A stretch of DNA of 64,000 bases from Gemmata palustris (GCF_017939745.1 NZ_JAGKQQ010000001.1:7827299-7891298), one strand, 5' to 3'; positions 8,368-16,265 are shown, numbered from the stretch's first letter. Numbers and translations: made by a program. Notes: generated from the sequence alone by a model not told the origin.

Positions 8368-8592
8368 ATGCTCGAAGAAGACGCAATGTGCCATCGCTGC
8401 GGAGAGCAAGCGGCGACTTGCGACAACTGCGGTTGCTGCGACGAGTGCTGTTCCTGTCCCGAATGCCGCAAGTGCCGCCAACGCGCCGAGAGCGCCTGCA
8501 AGCAGTGCGGCCGATGCGATGTCTGCGATCACGCGGACGATTGCGATCATTCGGACTGGTACGATGAGGTTGACGAAGGGGACGTTGATTGA
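8368..8592 (+). CDS. Cysteine-rich 74-residue protein
   Basis: 16 of 74 residues are cysteine, mostly in C-x2-C or paired arrangements ([33 protein letters not shown]), followed by an acidic tail rich in Asp and His. This looks like a metal-binding protein with two to four zinc or iron sites. No signal peptide is present. An ATG at 8386 is an alternative start. It converges with a GNAT gene whose 3' end overlaps it by 46 bp. Function unknown. Confidence 0.6.
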   Translation: MLEEDAMCHRCGEQAATCDNCGCCDECCSCPECRKCRQRAESACKQCGRCDVCDHADDCDHSDWYDEVDEGDVD

Positions 8593-9089
8593 AGGCCGCT
8601 CGGCAGATCACCTGAATCCGGCGATAGGCGCAGTTCCATGAACACCGCGCCCGGAACGGGATTGTCGCAGTAGGGCGGGATTTCCTCGAAGCCTAACGCC
8701 CTGTAGAGCGAAACGGCTTTGCCCATGATCGGGGCAATGGTGTCCAGTCGGATGCGACCGTAGCCGAGCCGTTTCGCCTCTTCGATGACTCGTTCCGCGA
8801 GGGCGCGGCCCACCCCTTCCTTGCGGAACTGCGGGCGGACGTACAGACGCTTCATTTCGCACACACCGTCCGCCCGTGACCTCAGTGCTACGACTCCCGC
8901 GGGTTGGTCACCGACTTCGGCCAACAGGATACAGCCCGTCGGTGGCGCGTACTTGCCGGGGAGTTCGGCAAGCTCCTCGGCGAAGTTCTGAAACCCGAGA
9001 TCGATTCCCAGTGCGTCGGCGTACTCTTGGAACAGCACGCGGACCGTTTGCAACTCCGCGGTGGTGGATGGGAGGATCGTCAGGAGCAT
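8547..9089 (-). CDS. GNAT family N-acetyltransferase
   Basis: 180 residues. The acetyl-CoA-binding motif A is clear ([29 protein letters not shown]), preceded by the beta-strand segment [16 protein letters not shown] and followed by [18 protein letters not shown] motif B (SLYRALGF). The substrate cannot be told. The last 19 residues ([12 protein letters not shown]...) look like read-through into the opposing cysteine-rich gene rather than a folded part. Confidence 0.9.
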   Translation of the reverse strand: MLLTILPSTTAELQTVRVLFQEYADALGIDLGFQNFAEELAELPGKYAPPTGCILLAEVGDQPAGVVALRSRADGVCEMKRLYVRPQFRKEGVGRALAERVIEEAKRLGYGRIRLDTIAPIMGKAVSLYRALGFEEIPPYCDNPVPGAVFMELRLSPDSGDLPSGLQSTSPSSTSSYQSE

Positions 9090-9206
9090 ATGACCGACTC
9101 CGTGCGTTCAGCCGCAACTTTCCGCGGCAGGGGAGATTGGGGTGATCCTATCCGGGGGCGAACCTCGGTTGGCATCACCGCGAAAAAATCGGTTCGCCCA
9201 ACGAAA

Positions 9207-9235
9207 GAACCCCGCGACGCGGTGTCGCGGGGTTC
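9207..9235 (-). terminator. Hairpin terminator after the Gly/Tyr-rich gene
   Basis: The 12-bp arms GAACCCCGCGAC and GTCGCGGGGTTC are separated by 5 bases. On the minus strand the right side is followed by TTTCGTTG, a weak U-tract. It lies 25 bp beyond the stop of the minus-strand gene at 9261. Confidence 0.6.
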
Positions 9236-9260
9236 GGTGTTTCCCTTCACGCACTTCGCC

Positions 9261-9962
9261 TTACTTCTCGCCGTAAGCCTTGTACTTGTAGGGCGAGGTC
9301 GCGGGCTTCGGCTTGAATGACACCGGCAGGTCCGCGGGCGCGGCCAACGGGTTAGCCGGCGAGTTCATTTGCGGGTCCGTCTTCGGCAGCGGAACCGGGT
9401 TCGCGGGTCCGCCGTCGTACTGGAACGTGCCGTCGCCGGGTGCGGCCTGTTGGGACATCGGTCGGGCGCCGATGCCGCCCAAATTGACTACCGGCACATC
9501 GGTCGAGTTCCCGCCGCTGATGCCGATGTAAATGCCCCCGCCGTAGTAGCTCGGGTAATACGTCGGGTAGTAGTAGTTGGAGTAATACACCCGCGGGGTG
9601 TAGTAGTAGGTCGGGCGGTACCCGCCATAATACCCACCGTAGTTGCCGCGGTAGTAGCTGCCGTAATACCCGCCGTAGCCACCGCGATACCCGTACCCGC
9701 CGTAGCCACCATACCCACCGCGGTAGCCGTAGCCACCGTGGTAGCCGTGGTAGCCGTGGTAGCTGTAGCCGCCGCGGTAGCCGCGTGCCAGTTCGGTATC
9801 TTCAGTCGCGGCTTGTTGCACAGTTCCCTTACCGCCGAGCGTCATCGTCGTGCCGGTCGAACCGGGCAGTTGGTGCGTGTCGCGGTCGTCGGCGCTGGCC
9901 GCCCCGCCCGCTGCCAGCACCGCGCCCAGCGCGAGTGCCGGCTTCCAAGTGGTCCAGGTCAT
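9261..9962 (-). CDS. Secreted glycine/tyrosine-rich protein
   Basis: 233 residues. The start at 9962 is preceded by GGTGGAGGAGGGAAGG, a strong ribosome-binding site, and gives a signal peptide (MTWTTWKPALALGAVLAAGGAASA). Residues about 60-145 are a repetitive Gly-Tyr region with GGYGYRGGYGGYGG units, then YYY-rich segments. The C-terminus is Pro/Lys-rich (PVSFKPKPATSPYKYKAYGEK). It resembles GY-rich structural or surface proteins; function unknown. A longer reading frame upstream lacks a ribosome-binding site and is rejected. Confidence 0.8.
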   Translation of the reverse strand: MTWTTWKPALALGAVLAAGGAASADDRDTHQLPGSTGTTMTLGGKGTVQQAATEDTELARGYRGGYSYHGYHGYHGGYGYRGGYGGYGGYGYRGGYGGYYGSYYRGNYGGYYGGYRPTYYYTPRVYYSNYYYPTYYPSYYGGGIYIGISGGNSTDVPVVNLGGIGARPMSQQAAPGDGTFQYDGGPANPVPLPKTDPQMNSPANPLAAPADLPVSFKPKPATSPYKYKAYGEK

Positions 9963-10149
9963 TGTTCCTTCCCTCCTCCACCTTCGGAATGGCATGGGGT
10001 TCCGCTGGTGCCATTTGACCCGATTGTACGCGACTCGCGTGCCGGACGAAAGCGCAACAGGGGCGAAAGTGCTCAAGATCGAGGTCGAACACTGACGTTT
10101 GCTCTTGCGTTTAATGCTCGCGCCGTTCCCGCGGAATACACTGCCTGAC

Positions 10150-10752
10150 ATGCTCACACCCGCCACAACATCGCTGCTCGTCGTGGACGCGCAGCAGGGC
10201 TTTACCGATTTGTGCCCGGCGGAACTGCCGGTACCCGGAGGCGCGGCGATCGTGCCGCGCGTGAACGCTTTGCTCGCGTTGCCGTTCGCGCGTGTTGACG
10301 CGACCCAGGACTGGCACCCGCTGGACCACCGCTCGTTTCTTGGCCAAGCGGACAACATTTACCCGCCGCACTGCATCACAAACACGCCCGGCGCGGAGTT
10401 CCTCCCCGGTCTGCGTGTTGATCGCTTCAGCGCGATCTGGCGCAAGGGTTACGACCGCGACTTTGAAGCCTACGCGGTCACGGCGCAGCACCCCGGGCTG
10501 GGTGCGTTTCTGTCTGCATCCGGCATCAAGGCCGTTGTTGTGTGCGGGATTGCAACGAACATCTGTTGCTTCTTCGCCGCCCGCGATCTTCGGCTCGCGG
10601 GCTTCGATGTGTGGCTCGTTGAGGACGCCAGCGCCGGCATCGACGTTCCCGCAGCGGGGTTGTTTCAGTCGAAGGCGAAGGAGGAGGGGCAGGCGCTCGG
10701 CATCCGGTATTGCACGGTCGAAGACATCACGAGCGCGATGGGTAGGCGTTAA
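10150..10752 (+). CDS. pncA: Nicotinamidase / isochorismatase family amidase
   Basis: 200 residues. The family triad is visible: Asp in LLVVDAQQGF, Lys in IWRKGYDRD, and Cys in VVCGIATNICC. The metal site TQDWHPLDHRSF matches nicotinamidases (nicotinamide to nicotinate in NAD salvage), supported by PPHCITNTPGAEF. The chosen ATG gives the standard N-terminus; an in-frame upstream start (10099) would add 17 unlikely residues. Confidence 0.88.
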   Translation: MLTPATTSLLVVDAQQGFTDLCPAELPVPGGAAIVPRVNALLALPFARVDATQDWHPLDHRSFLGQADNIYPPHCITNTPGAEFLPGLRVDRFSAIWRKGYDRDFEAYAVTAQHPGLGAFLSASGIKAVVVCGIATNICCFFAARDLRLAGFDVWLVEDASAGIDVPAAGLFQSKAKEEGQALGIRYCTVEDITSAMGRR

Positions 10753-10783
10753 GCTCGTTTCGAGATCCATGTAGCGAGTTAAA

Positions 10784-10874
10784 CGAGCCGCGACCGCAAG
10801 GGAGCGGGACTTCCCGTGTGTTGAACCGTGACGACAAACGGAAGTGCCTACCGCTCCCTTGCGGTCGCGGCTCG
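10784..10874. repeat. Long-stem inverted repeat, family A copy 2
   Basis: Arms 10784-10807 and 10851-10874 are perfectly complementary over 24 bp and share their sequence with the element at 2046-2138, while the loop differs. It separates convergent nicotinamidase and NUDIX genes. Confidence 0.88.
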
Positions 10875-10896
10875 TTACAAGAACACCGAAGCGGGA

Positions 10897-11358
10897 CTAA
10901 TCCGGCTTTCGGTCCGCGAGGCGCGCCCGCACGCGACCGAGCAACACGGCGTGGTCGAACGCGAGTTGAGGTAGTTCATCGAGCGGGAACCACCCGACTG
11001 CGCTCGCGTCGTCGGCCGCGACGGGCTTCAGCGAATCCGGGTCCACTCGCGCTAGATACACCACGCTGACCGTCCAGCCACGGGGGTCGCGTCCCGGATC
11101 TCCGGTTGTGTACAGTTGTTCCAAATCGGCGACCGTGACGCCGGTCTCTTCCACCAATTCGCGTCGGGCCGCGTCCGAAAGGCGCTCGTTCTCCTCGACG
11201 AAACCTCCGGGGAACGCCCAACTTCCGGCGAACGGGTCTTTCTTCCGCTGGATCAAAAGGACGCGCGGGCGGGCCTCCCGCGTCACGATGGCTACATCCA
11301 CGGTCAAGGCCGGTCGGGGGTATTCGTAAGTGTGCTTCTGACCGCTGCTCGTGGACAT
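10897..11358 (-). CDS. NUDIX hydrolase
   Basis: 153 residues. The NUDIX box is complete: GGFVEENERLSDAARRELV followed by EETGV. The N-terminus YEYPRPALTVDVAIV and RVLLIQRKKDPFAGSWAFPGG match the ADP-ribose pyrophosphatase/ADPR-NUDIX group, enzymes that hydrolyse nucleoside diphosphates linked to another moiety. The nearby nicotinamidase gives a possible NAD-metabolism context. The start chosen follows GGGAGAGGGC on the minus strand. Confidence 0.9.
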   Translation of the reverse strand: MSTSSGQKHTYEYPRPALTVDVAIVTREARPRVLLIQRKKDPFAGSWAFPGGFVEENERLSDAARRELVEETGVTVADLEQLYTTGDPGRDPRGWTVSVVYLARVDPDSLKPVAADDASAVGWFPLDELPQLAFDHAVLLGRVRARLADRKPD

Positions 11359-11453
11359 TTCAAGCCCTCTCCCGGCCATGATGTTACGATGACGTTCGCG
11401 CATCACCTTGAGTAACTTAGCCGCTCCCGCGTGGCCCGCCAACAGCGAGAAAT

Positions 11454-11471
11454 TTGTACCTCGTGGTACAA
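11454..11471. promoter_or_regulatory. Perfect dyad, possible operator
   Basis: TTGTACC-TCGT-GGTACAA is a perfect 7-bp dyad with a 4-base centre, in the 251-bp region between the divergent NUDIX and GNAT-like genes. It is shorter than the genome's hairpin repeats and looks more like a dimeric repressor site. No regulator is identified. Confidence 0.3.
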
Positions 11472-11609
11472 TTAGGTGTGCTTCCTGGGGGAAGTTTGGA
11501 AGCGCGCAAGAATACGAGCCAAACCCCAAGTGAACCGCGAACCGGCGAACCATCTGGGTCGCCCCGAGCCCCGTGCGGCCGCGCGGATAAGCGTAAGGAG
11601 AGGTGATTT

Positions 11610-12422
11610 GTGCAGTTACAGCAATCCGTGTCGGCGAAGATGCCGGCACAGAAGGTCATCGTGTGGGAAGCGCTCGACGCGACCGACCCGATGACCAAAG
11701 CCGCGTCGCAACTTTATGAGAAGACGCTGGCGGCGGACGAACGGATTCCCTGGATGTGGATCGAGCAGTCGGTTCAGGATCGGACGAAGAGTAAACCGCG
11801 GCCGGGCGGGTGGAGCCGGCACCTTCTTCTTGCGGCGCCCGAGGGTCGACAAGACGACCCGGACGCGCTCGCGGGCTACGTCTACGGCGCGCTGCTGCCG
11901 GGGTACGGTGGGTACCTGTGTTACGTTGGTGTCGCGGATTGGGCGCGGCGCATGGGCGTCGGTGGGCGGTTGTACGAGCAGTTCTTCAAGGTACTCCGCG
12001 TGGACGCGGGGGAATTGGGGGAACCGCTCCCGTTCGTGATTTGGGAGAGCCACCGACCGGACCCGCTCGCGCCCGCGGCCGATTGGGAGAACTGGACCGC
12101 GCGCACGCGGTTGTTCGACCGCGTGGGCGGGTTGTGGGTCGATGGCGTGGACTTCCTCTCACCGAACTTCGCGGCCGACGAAGAGGACGATGACGTCCCG
12201 CCGGTCCCGCTCCAGTTGTTCGTGAAGCCGCTCGATTCACCGGAATCGGCGTTTACGCCGGAGCGCTTGCGCGAAGTGGTGGGCGGGTTACACGAGCGCG
12301 TGTACCACAACCAACCGGGTAGCGTGCTCTTCGACAGTACGCTCCCAGTCGCGTGCGAACCACGCCTACGTCCGGCCCGTGCTGCGGGCGCTCAGAAGAG
12401 CGAACGCGGCGAACTGGTGTAA
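11610..12422 (+). CDS. GNAT-like acetyltransferase-fold protein
   Basis: 270 residues with a GTG start after AAGGAGAGGTGA. Residues about 95-130 (GYGGYLCYVGVADWARRMGVGGRLYEQFFKVL) resemble the beta4-alpha3 acetyl-CoA site of GNAT enzymes (V-x-R-x2-G-x-G-x-L). Remaining parts are unusual, with an acidic stretch (AADEEDDDVPPVP). Substrate unknown; it could have lost catalysis. Confidence 0.65.
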   Translation: MQLQQSVSAKMPAQKVIVWEALDATDPMTKAASQLYEKTLAADERIPWMWIEQSVQDRTKSKPRPGGWSRHLLLAAPEGRQDDPDALAGYVYGALLPGYGGYLCYVGVADWARRMGVGGRLYEQFFKVLRVDAGELGEPLPFVIWESHRPDPLAPAADWENWTARTRLFDRVGGLWVDGVDFLSPNFAADEEDDDVPPVPLQLFVKPLDSPESAFTPERLREVVGGLHERVYHNQPGSVLFDSTLPVACEPRLRPARAAGAQKSERGELV

Positions 12423-12479
12423 AGAGATCGGCCCGAGTCCTTCGGCTTGGCGCTTCACAGTCTGAGGCGATCGCGCGGT

Positions 12480-12506
12480 GACCGCGCCGAAAGGTGCGGC
12501 GCGGTC
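12480..12506 (+). terminator. Hairpin after the GNAT-like gene
   Basis: GACCGCGCCG and CGGCGCGGTC form a 10-bp perfect stem with a 7-base loop, 57 bp after the stop, followed by GCTTATTGT. The U-tract is weak, so it may be a terminator or an mRNA-stabilising hairpin. Confidence 0.45.
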
Positions 12507-12626
12507 GCTTATTGTCTCCACTTCCAACTCGTACTTACGCGCCTTATTTCTGTTGCTCGGTATCGGTCACTGCGGTTGGATGTGTCAGGTAGCACATCCG
12601 CTCGAACGCATTGATCGGGATCGCGC

Positions 12627-13535
12627 ATGAGCATTTTCGTTGAGGCGCGGATTCGCGGGAGCCTGGACGAGTTGTGGCGCCTCACACAAACGCCCGACCT
12701 GCACGCGCGCTGGGACCTCCGATTTACGGACATCGAATACTTACCGCGCCCCGACCCGGAGCAACCCCAACAGTTCCGCTACGCCACGCGGATCGGGTTC
12801 GGCGTCGCGGTGCAAGGGTGTGGGGAAACCGTCGGCGAGAAGGACGGGGCGAACGGCGAACGCACCTCGGCGCTGAAGTTCTGGTCCGACGACCCGAAAT
12901 CGCTCATCCGCGAAGGGGCCGGGTACTGGCGCTACGTTCCCACCGACGACGGGGTGCGGTTCTTCACCGCCTATGACTACCGCGTGCGCTTCGGGATGGT
13001 GGGGCGCGCGTTCGATCGCGTCATATTCCGTCCGCTGATCGGCTGGGCGACCGCGTGGAGCTTCGACCGTTTGCGCTTGTGGATCGAAAAGGGAATCGAT
13101 CCGGCCGTTTCCCTGCAGCGCAGCCTGACTCACGGCGTCGCCCACAGCGCCGTGGCGTTCGTGTGGGTGTACCAGGGTGTCGTGCCGAAGTTGTTGGGGC
13201 CGCACGCCGACGAGTTAATGCTGATTCAGCAAGCGGGGGTTCCGGGCGCGAACGCCGCGATGTGTGCCCGGCTTCTTGGGTGCGGAGAAGTGGCGTTCGG
13301 CATGGTGATGTTGTTCGCGTTCCACCGCCGCTGGCCGCTGCTACTCACCGTCGTCCTCATGATCGTGGCCACGATCGGGGTCGCGGTCAATTCCGCGCCG
13401 TTCCTGTGGGCCGCGTTCAACCCGGTCAGCTTGAATCTGACCGTGGTCGCGCTCGCGTGCATCGGGCTACTGGCCGGGCGGGATCTGCCCTCCGCGCGCC
13501 GGTGCTCGCGCAAGAAACCGACGGGAGGCGCGTGA
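12627..13535 (+). CDS. SRPBCC-domain plus DoxX-like membrane protein
   Basis: 302 residues. Residues 1-150 look like an SRPBCC/polyketide-cyclase-type ligand-binding domain (MSIFVEARIRGSLDELWRL, ARWDLRFTDIEYL). The C-terminal half has four hydrophobic segments like DoxX-type proteins (AVAFVWVYQGVVPKLLGPHADE, LLGCGEVAFGMVMLFAFH, LLLTVVLMIVATIGVAV, LNLTVVALACIGLLAG). The stop overlaps the start of the DUF4166 gene (TGATG), so the two are one operon. Function unknown. Confidence 0.78.
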   Translation: MSIFVEARIRGSLDELWRLTQTPDLHARWDLRFTDIEYLPRPDPEQPQQFRYATRIGFGVAVQGCGETVGEKDGANGERTSALKFWSDDPKSLIREGAGYWRYVPTDDGVRFFTAYDYRVRFGMVGRAFDRVIFRPLIGWATAWSFDRLRLWIEKGIDPAVSLQRSLTHGVAHSAVAFVWVYQGVVPKLLGPHADELMLIQQAGVPGANAAMCARLLGCGEVAFGMVMLFAFHRRWPLLLTVVLMIVATIGVAVNSAPFLWAAFNPVSLNLTVVALACIGLLAGRDLPSARRCSRKKPTGGA

Positions 13536-14209
13536 TGTCCATCTACCGCGAAGCACTCGGGTCCGTGTTCGACCGGCTGCACCCGCAGATCCAGAAGCGC
13601 TTCGGCTTCAACAGTTCGGACGGCGTGGCCGCGATCGGCACGGGCGCGATGGACGAACTGTGGCACGGCCGCCTTTACACGCTACCGTTCCTGTACCTCG
13701 GCTCGGCCCGGCGCATCATGTTCCCCGAGCGCGGCACGAACGTGCCCTTCACGATCCGCAACTACGCCTACCGGGACCGCTTCGGCCGCGAAACCGTGAC
13801 CTGGATTCGCGACTTCCGTACTCGCCGCCCGCGCCGGTTCGACGCTTACATGATCTACAGCCGCGAGCGCGGGACGATTGTTGACTATCTCGGCTCGCAC
13901 CAGCACTTGGCGGTGGACATCGATCTCTCCGTTGACGAGCGGGGCGGGTTGCGACTGCGCTCGGGCGCCCAGCGCGTTTACGAAGGGCCGTTCTCGTTCT
14001 CGTTTCCGATGTTCTTCTCGGGCGTTGCCGACGTGTGCGAGTGGTTCGACGAAACTATTGGCAAATTTCGCATCGAAGTGAACGTCACGAATCGTGTCTG
14101 GGGGCCGCTATTCGGGTACCGCGGTTCGTTCGACGTGACGTGGGCGCCGGTGCGCCCGGAAGACGTTCCCGCCGACGTGAAGCCCCGGCGCGAGCAGCGT
14201 CGCGAATAA
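13535..14209 (+). CDS. DUF4166 domain protein
   Basis: 224 residues: MSIYREALGSVFDRLHPQIQ, then FPERGTNVPFTIRNYAYRDRFGRETVTWIR, and a C-terminal GYRGSFDVTWAPV. These features match my memory of DUF4166, a beta-rich domain often coded next to or fused with DoxX-like or saccharopine-dehydrogenase-like proteins. It overlaps the upstream SRPBCC/DoxX gene by one base. No signal or membrane segment is present. Function unknown. Confidence 0.72.
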   Translation: MSIYREALGSVFDRLHPQIQKRFGFNSSDGVAAIGTGAMDELWHGRLYTLPFLYLGSARRIMFPERGTNVPFTIRNYAYRDRFGRETVTWIRDFRTRRPRRFDAYMIYSRERGTIVDYLGSHQHLAVDIDLSVDERGGLRLRSGAQRVYEGPFSFSFPMFFSGVADVCEWFDETIGKFRIEVNVTNRVWGPLFGYRGSFDVTWAPVRPEDVPADVKPRREQRRE

Positions 14210-14286
14210 GTGATTCGCGCCAGTGCCGAGAGGGATGCTCCGCAAACGGTGGCGTGGTAGGCGGGAAAACGTGGCGTTTTGTCGAG

Positions 14287-14358
14287 TAGGTCGGGTGGGA
14301 ATCGAACCCACGGTTCCGCGCTTATCAGACGCGGGCCTTACCACTTGGCGACCGACCT
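14287..14358 (-). tRNA. tRNA-Ile(GAU)
   Basis: Cloverleaf on the minus strand: acceptor AGGTCGG/CCGACCT with discriminator A, anticodon loop CTGATAA (GAT), T-arm GTGGG-TTCGATT-CCCAC. The 3' CCA is not encoded. It stands apart from the array at 15651-17042. Confidence 0.9.
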
Positions 14359-14406
14359 ATAATTCACATCGCGCATCGATTCATTGAGTGCCACGCAGGT
14401 TCAAGC

Positions 14407-15660
14407 ATGTCGGAACGTACCGAGCCGCGAACGTTCACCGCGCGGTGGGTGTTTCCCGTCAGTGGGCCTCCTTTGCCGAACGGGACCGTCACCGTTCGCG
14501 GGGAACACATCGAGGCCGTGCTGCCCCACGGTGAGCGTGCGCCAGATGAAGACTTCGGTAACGCCGCGATCATCCCCGGCTTGGTGAACCCGCACACGCA
14601 CCTCGACCTGAGCGGCGCACGCGGGTTGATTCCCCCGACCGCCGCGGACCACTTCACGGACTGGCTCCGCGGCGTGATCGGCTACCGCCGCACGCGGACC
14701 CCGGAGCAAACGCAGTCCGACATCCGCACCGGACTCGCCGAGTGCTTGCGCCACGGCACCACGCTCATCGGCGACATCGCCTCCGAAGGCGCGAGCTGGG
14801 ACGCACTCGCCGGGGCGCCAACGCGGGCCGTGGTGTACTTCGAGCTAATCGGCCTGTCCGAACAAAGTTCAGTTGCCGCGCTGGAGCGGCGCTACGCCTG
14901 GCACCGGTCACTTCCGAAAGAACACGCAACTTGCAGAACCGGGCGCAGCCCGCACGCGCCGTACAGTGTGAGCGGCGGGTTGCTTACATCGGCTCACTTG
15001 TTCCACGTTCCGGCAGCAATACACCTCGCCGAAGTCGCTGCGGAAGCCGATCTCTTGGAGCGGCGCGAGGGCGTGTTTGTTGATTTCCTCCAACAACTCG
15101 GTGTGTGGAAGCCCGATCTCGGTTTCGCGGACTGGTCACTGATTGTTCAGATGACGTCCGTGGAGCTCTTCGCTAAGCCGCCGAATTACACCGCGCCGCC
15201 GGTCCTATTTGTTCACGCTAACTATTTGCCACCTACGGTCCCGTGGGGCTCAAATCATTTCGTTTGCTACTGCCCCCGCACGCACGCGGCGTTCGGGCAC
15301 GCGCCGCACCCGTTCCGAGAGTTCCTCGCGCGCGGCGTCCGCGTGTGTTTGGGCACAGACAGCCTCGCGTCAAACCCCGATCTCGACGTCCTGAGTGAAG
15401 CGCGGTTCGTGCGCACGCGGTACCCCGACTTCCCGGGCGATCAGTTGTTGCGAATGGTCACGCTTTCGGGCGCTGAATCGCTCGGTTGGGCGGACGAAAC
15501 CGGGAGCCTCGAAGCCAACAAGAGTGCGGACTTTGTCGTCGTGCCGCTCCCGAACGCGGATGTCGCCGACCCGCACGAACTCGTGCTTACGGACCACGCG
15601 GGCGACCGGCGCACGATGTTCCGCGGCGCGTGGCGAACTCAAGCAAGTAGTGCCCCGTGA
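14407..15660 (+). CDS. Amidohydrolase of the chlorohydrolase/deaminase type
   Basis: 417 residues, a metal-dependent hydrolase (TIM barrel). Metal ligands are visible: IIPGLVNPHTHLDLSGA (HxH near residue 60), IHLAEVAAE, FVHANYL, and CLGTDSLASNPDLD. This set fits the SsnA/TrzN/MtaD group, which deaminates or dehalogenates purine- or triazine-like rings; aminodeoxyfutalosine deaminase (menaquinone pathway) is one candidate, unproven. Its last 10 bases overlap a tRNA gene on the other strand. Confidence 0.85.
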   Translation: MSERTEPRTFTARWVFPVSGPPLPNGTVTVRGEHIEAVLPHGERAPDEDFGNAAIIPGLVNPHTHLDLSGARGLIPPTAADHFTDWLRGVIGYRRTRTPEQTQSDIRTGLAECLRHGTTLIGDIASEGASWDALAGAPTRAVVYFELIGLSEQSSVAALERRYAWHRSLPKEHATCRTGRSPHAPYSVSGGLLTSAHLFHVPAAIHLAEVAAEADLLERREGVFVDFLQQLGVWKPDLGFADWSLIVQMTSVELFAKPPNYTAPPVLFVHANYLPPTVPWGSNHFVCYCPRTHAAFGHAPHPFREFLARGVRVCLGTDSLASNPDLDVLSEARFVRTRYPDFPGDQLLRMVTLSGAESLGWADETGSLEANKSADFVVVPLPNADVADPHELVLTDHAGDRRTMFRGAWRTQASSAP

Positions 15661-15721
15661 AGGAGTCGAACCTTCACAACCGGGTTTCGTAGACCCAGCG
15701 CCGCAATCCGTCGGACGGGGC
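15651..15721 (-). tRNA. tRNA-Arg(ACG), shortened D-arm
   Basis: Acceptor GCCCCGT/ACGGGGC is perfect, the T-arm GAAGG-TTCGACT-CCTTC is perfect and the anticodon loop is CTACGAA. Only 17 bases join acceptor and anticodon stems and U8 is missing, so the D-arm is atypical. It overlaps the 3' end of the amidohydrolase gene. Confidence 0.8.
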
Positions 15722-15727
15722 GTGATT

Positions 15728-15817
15728 TCAGTTCCAGAGTTTCAGAGTTGAAGACAAAATCAGTCGCCTTTGCGTTTTCAACTCTGGAACTGTTGGAGCT
15801 CTGAAACTTGGAACTCC
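15728..15817. repeat. Inverted repeat between tRNA genes
   Basis: The left part CAGTTCCAGAGTTTCAGAGTTG and the right part CAACTCTGGAACTG plus GCTCTGAAACTTGGAAC form an imperfect dyad built from short related words, similar to 3076-3221. Confidence 0.6.
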
Positions 15818-15825
15818 ACATATAG

Positions 15826-15898
15826 AGGGCCGGGTGGGAATCGAACCCACTACACGCGGGTTAACAACCCGCCGCTATTCCGTATCAGCTTCCGACCC
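15826..15898 (-). tRNA. tRNA-Asn(GUU), copy with U discriminator
   Basis: Acceptor GGGTCGG/CCGGCCC (one G-U), anticodon loop TTGTTAA, T-arm GTGGG-TTCGATT-CCCAC, three-pair D-stem GCT/AGC. The discriminator is U rather than the G usual for bacterial tRNA-Asn; the second copy at 16969 has G. Confidence 0.85.
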
Positions 15899-15906
15899 GC
15901 GATCAG

Positions 15907-15975
15907 TACACCGTGCTGGAGTCGAACCAGCCAACCGAGCTTCGGAGGCCCAGTACCGCAGCCCTCGGACGGTGC
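15907..15975 (-). tRNA. tRNA-Arg(CCG), shortened D-arm
   Basis: Acceptor GCACCGT/ACGGTGT, anticodon loop CTCCGAA, T-arm GCTGG-TTCGACT-CCAGC. Only 16 bases lie between acceptor and anticodon stems, again starting CCGA, and the variable loop is four bases, so the total is 69 bases. It shares its odd D-region with tRNA-Arg(ACG). Confidence 0.75.
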
Positions 15976-15979
15976 GCAG

Positions 15980-16051
15980 TCAGGATGGCAGGAATCGAAC
16001 CTGCTTAAACGAGTTCCCAAGACTCGCGGCCGGCCAATGGCCCACATCCTG
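15980..16051 (-). tRNA. tRNA-Pro(UGG)
   Basis: Acceptor CAGGATG/CATCCTG with the C1-G72 pair typical of bacterial tRNA-Pro, D-stem GGCC/GGCC, anticodon loop CTTGGGA, T-arm GCAGG-TTCGATT-CCTGC, discriminator A. Confidence 0.92.
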
Positions 16052-16061
16052 AAACCGACAG

Positions 16062-16135
16062 TCGGGAAGACAGGAGTCGAACCTGCGATTTCGTGCTTCC
16101 GACGCACGCGGCCACTCCACCTGGCCCACTTCCCG
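16062..16135 (-). tRNA. tRNA-Pro(CGG)
   Basis: Acceptor CGGGAAG/CTTCCCG, D-stem GGCC/GGCC, anticodon loop GTCGGAA, T-arm GCAGG-TTCGACT-CCTGT, discriminator A. It closely resembles its neighbour tRNA-Pro(UGG). Confidence 0.92.
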
Positions 16136-16167
16136 AAGTTGCCCGCGCGAGTCCCGGAGGCGGTTGA

Positions 16168-16239
16168 AAGTTACGACCGGATTCGCACCGGCAACTTCCC
16201 GCTCCGAAAGCGAGTGCTCTTCTATTGAGCTACGTATGT
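16168..16239 (-). tRNA. tRNA-Arg(UCG), imperfect acceptor stem
   Basis: D-arm (TAGCTC...GAGC), anticodon loop TTTCGGA and T-arm GCCGG-TGCGAAT-CCGGT are good. The acceptor halves ACATACG and CGTAACT have two mismatches (positions 2-71 and 3-70), and the T-loop has TGC in place of TTC. It may be degenerate or specialised. Confidence 0.65.
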
Positions 16240-16265
16240 ACGCCCCCGATATCGGGCGCGGGCAG

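Noticed and set aside
9520..9790. Tandem-repeat DNA in the Gly/Tyr-rich gene
   Set aside because: It is coding low-complexity sequence in a gene with a good start and signal peptide, not a separate repeat element.
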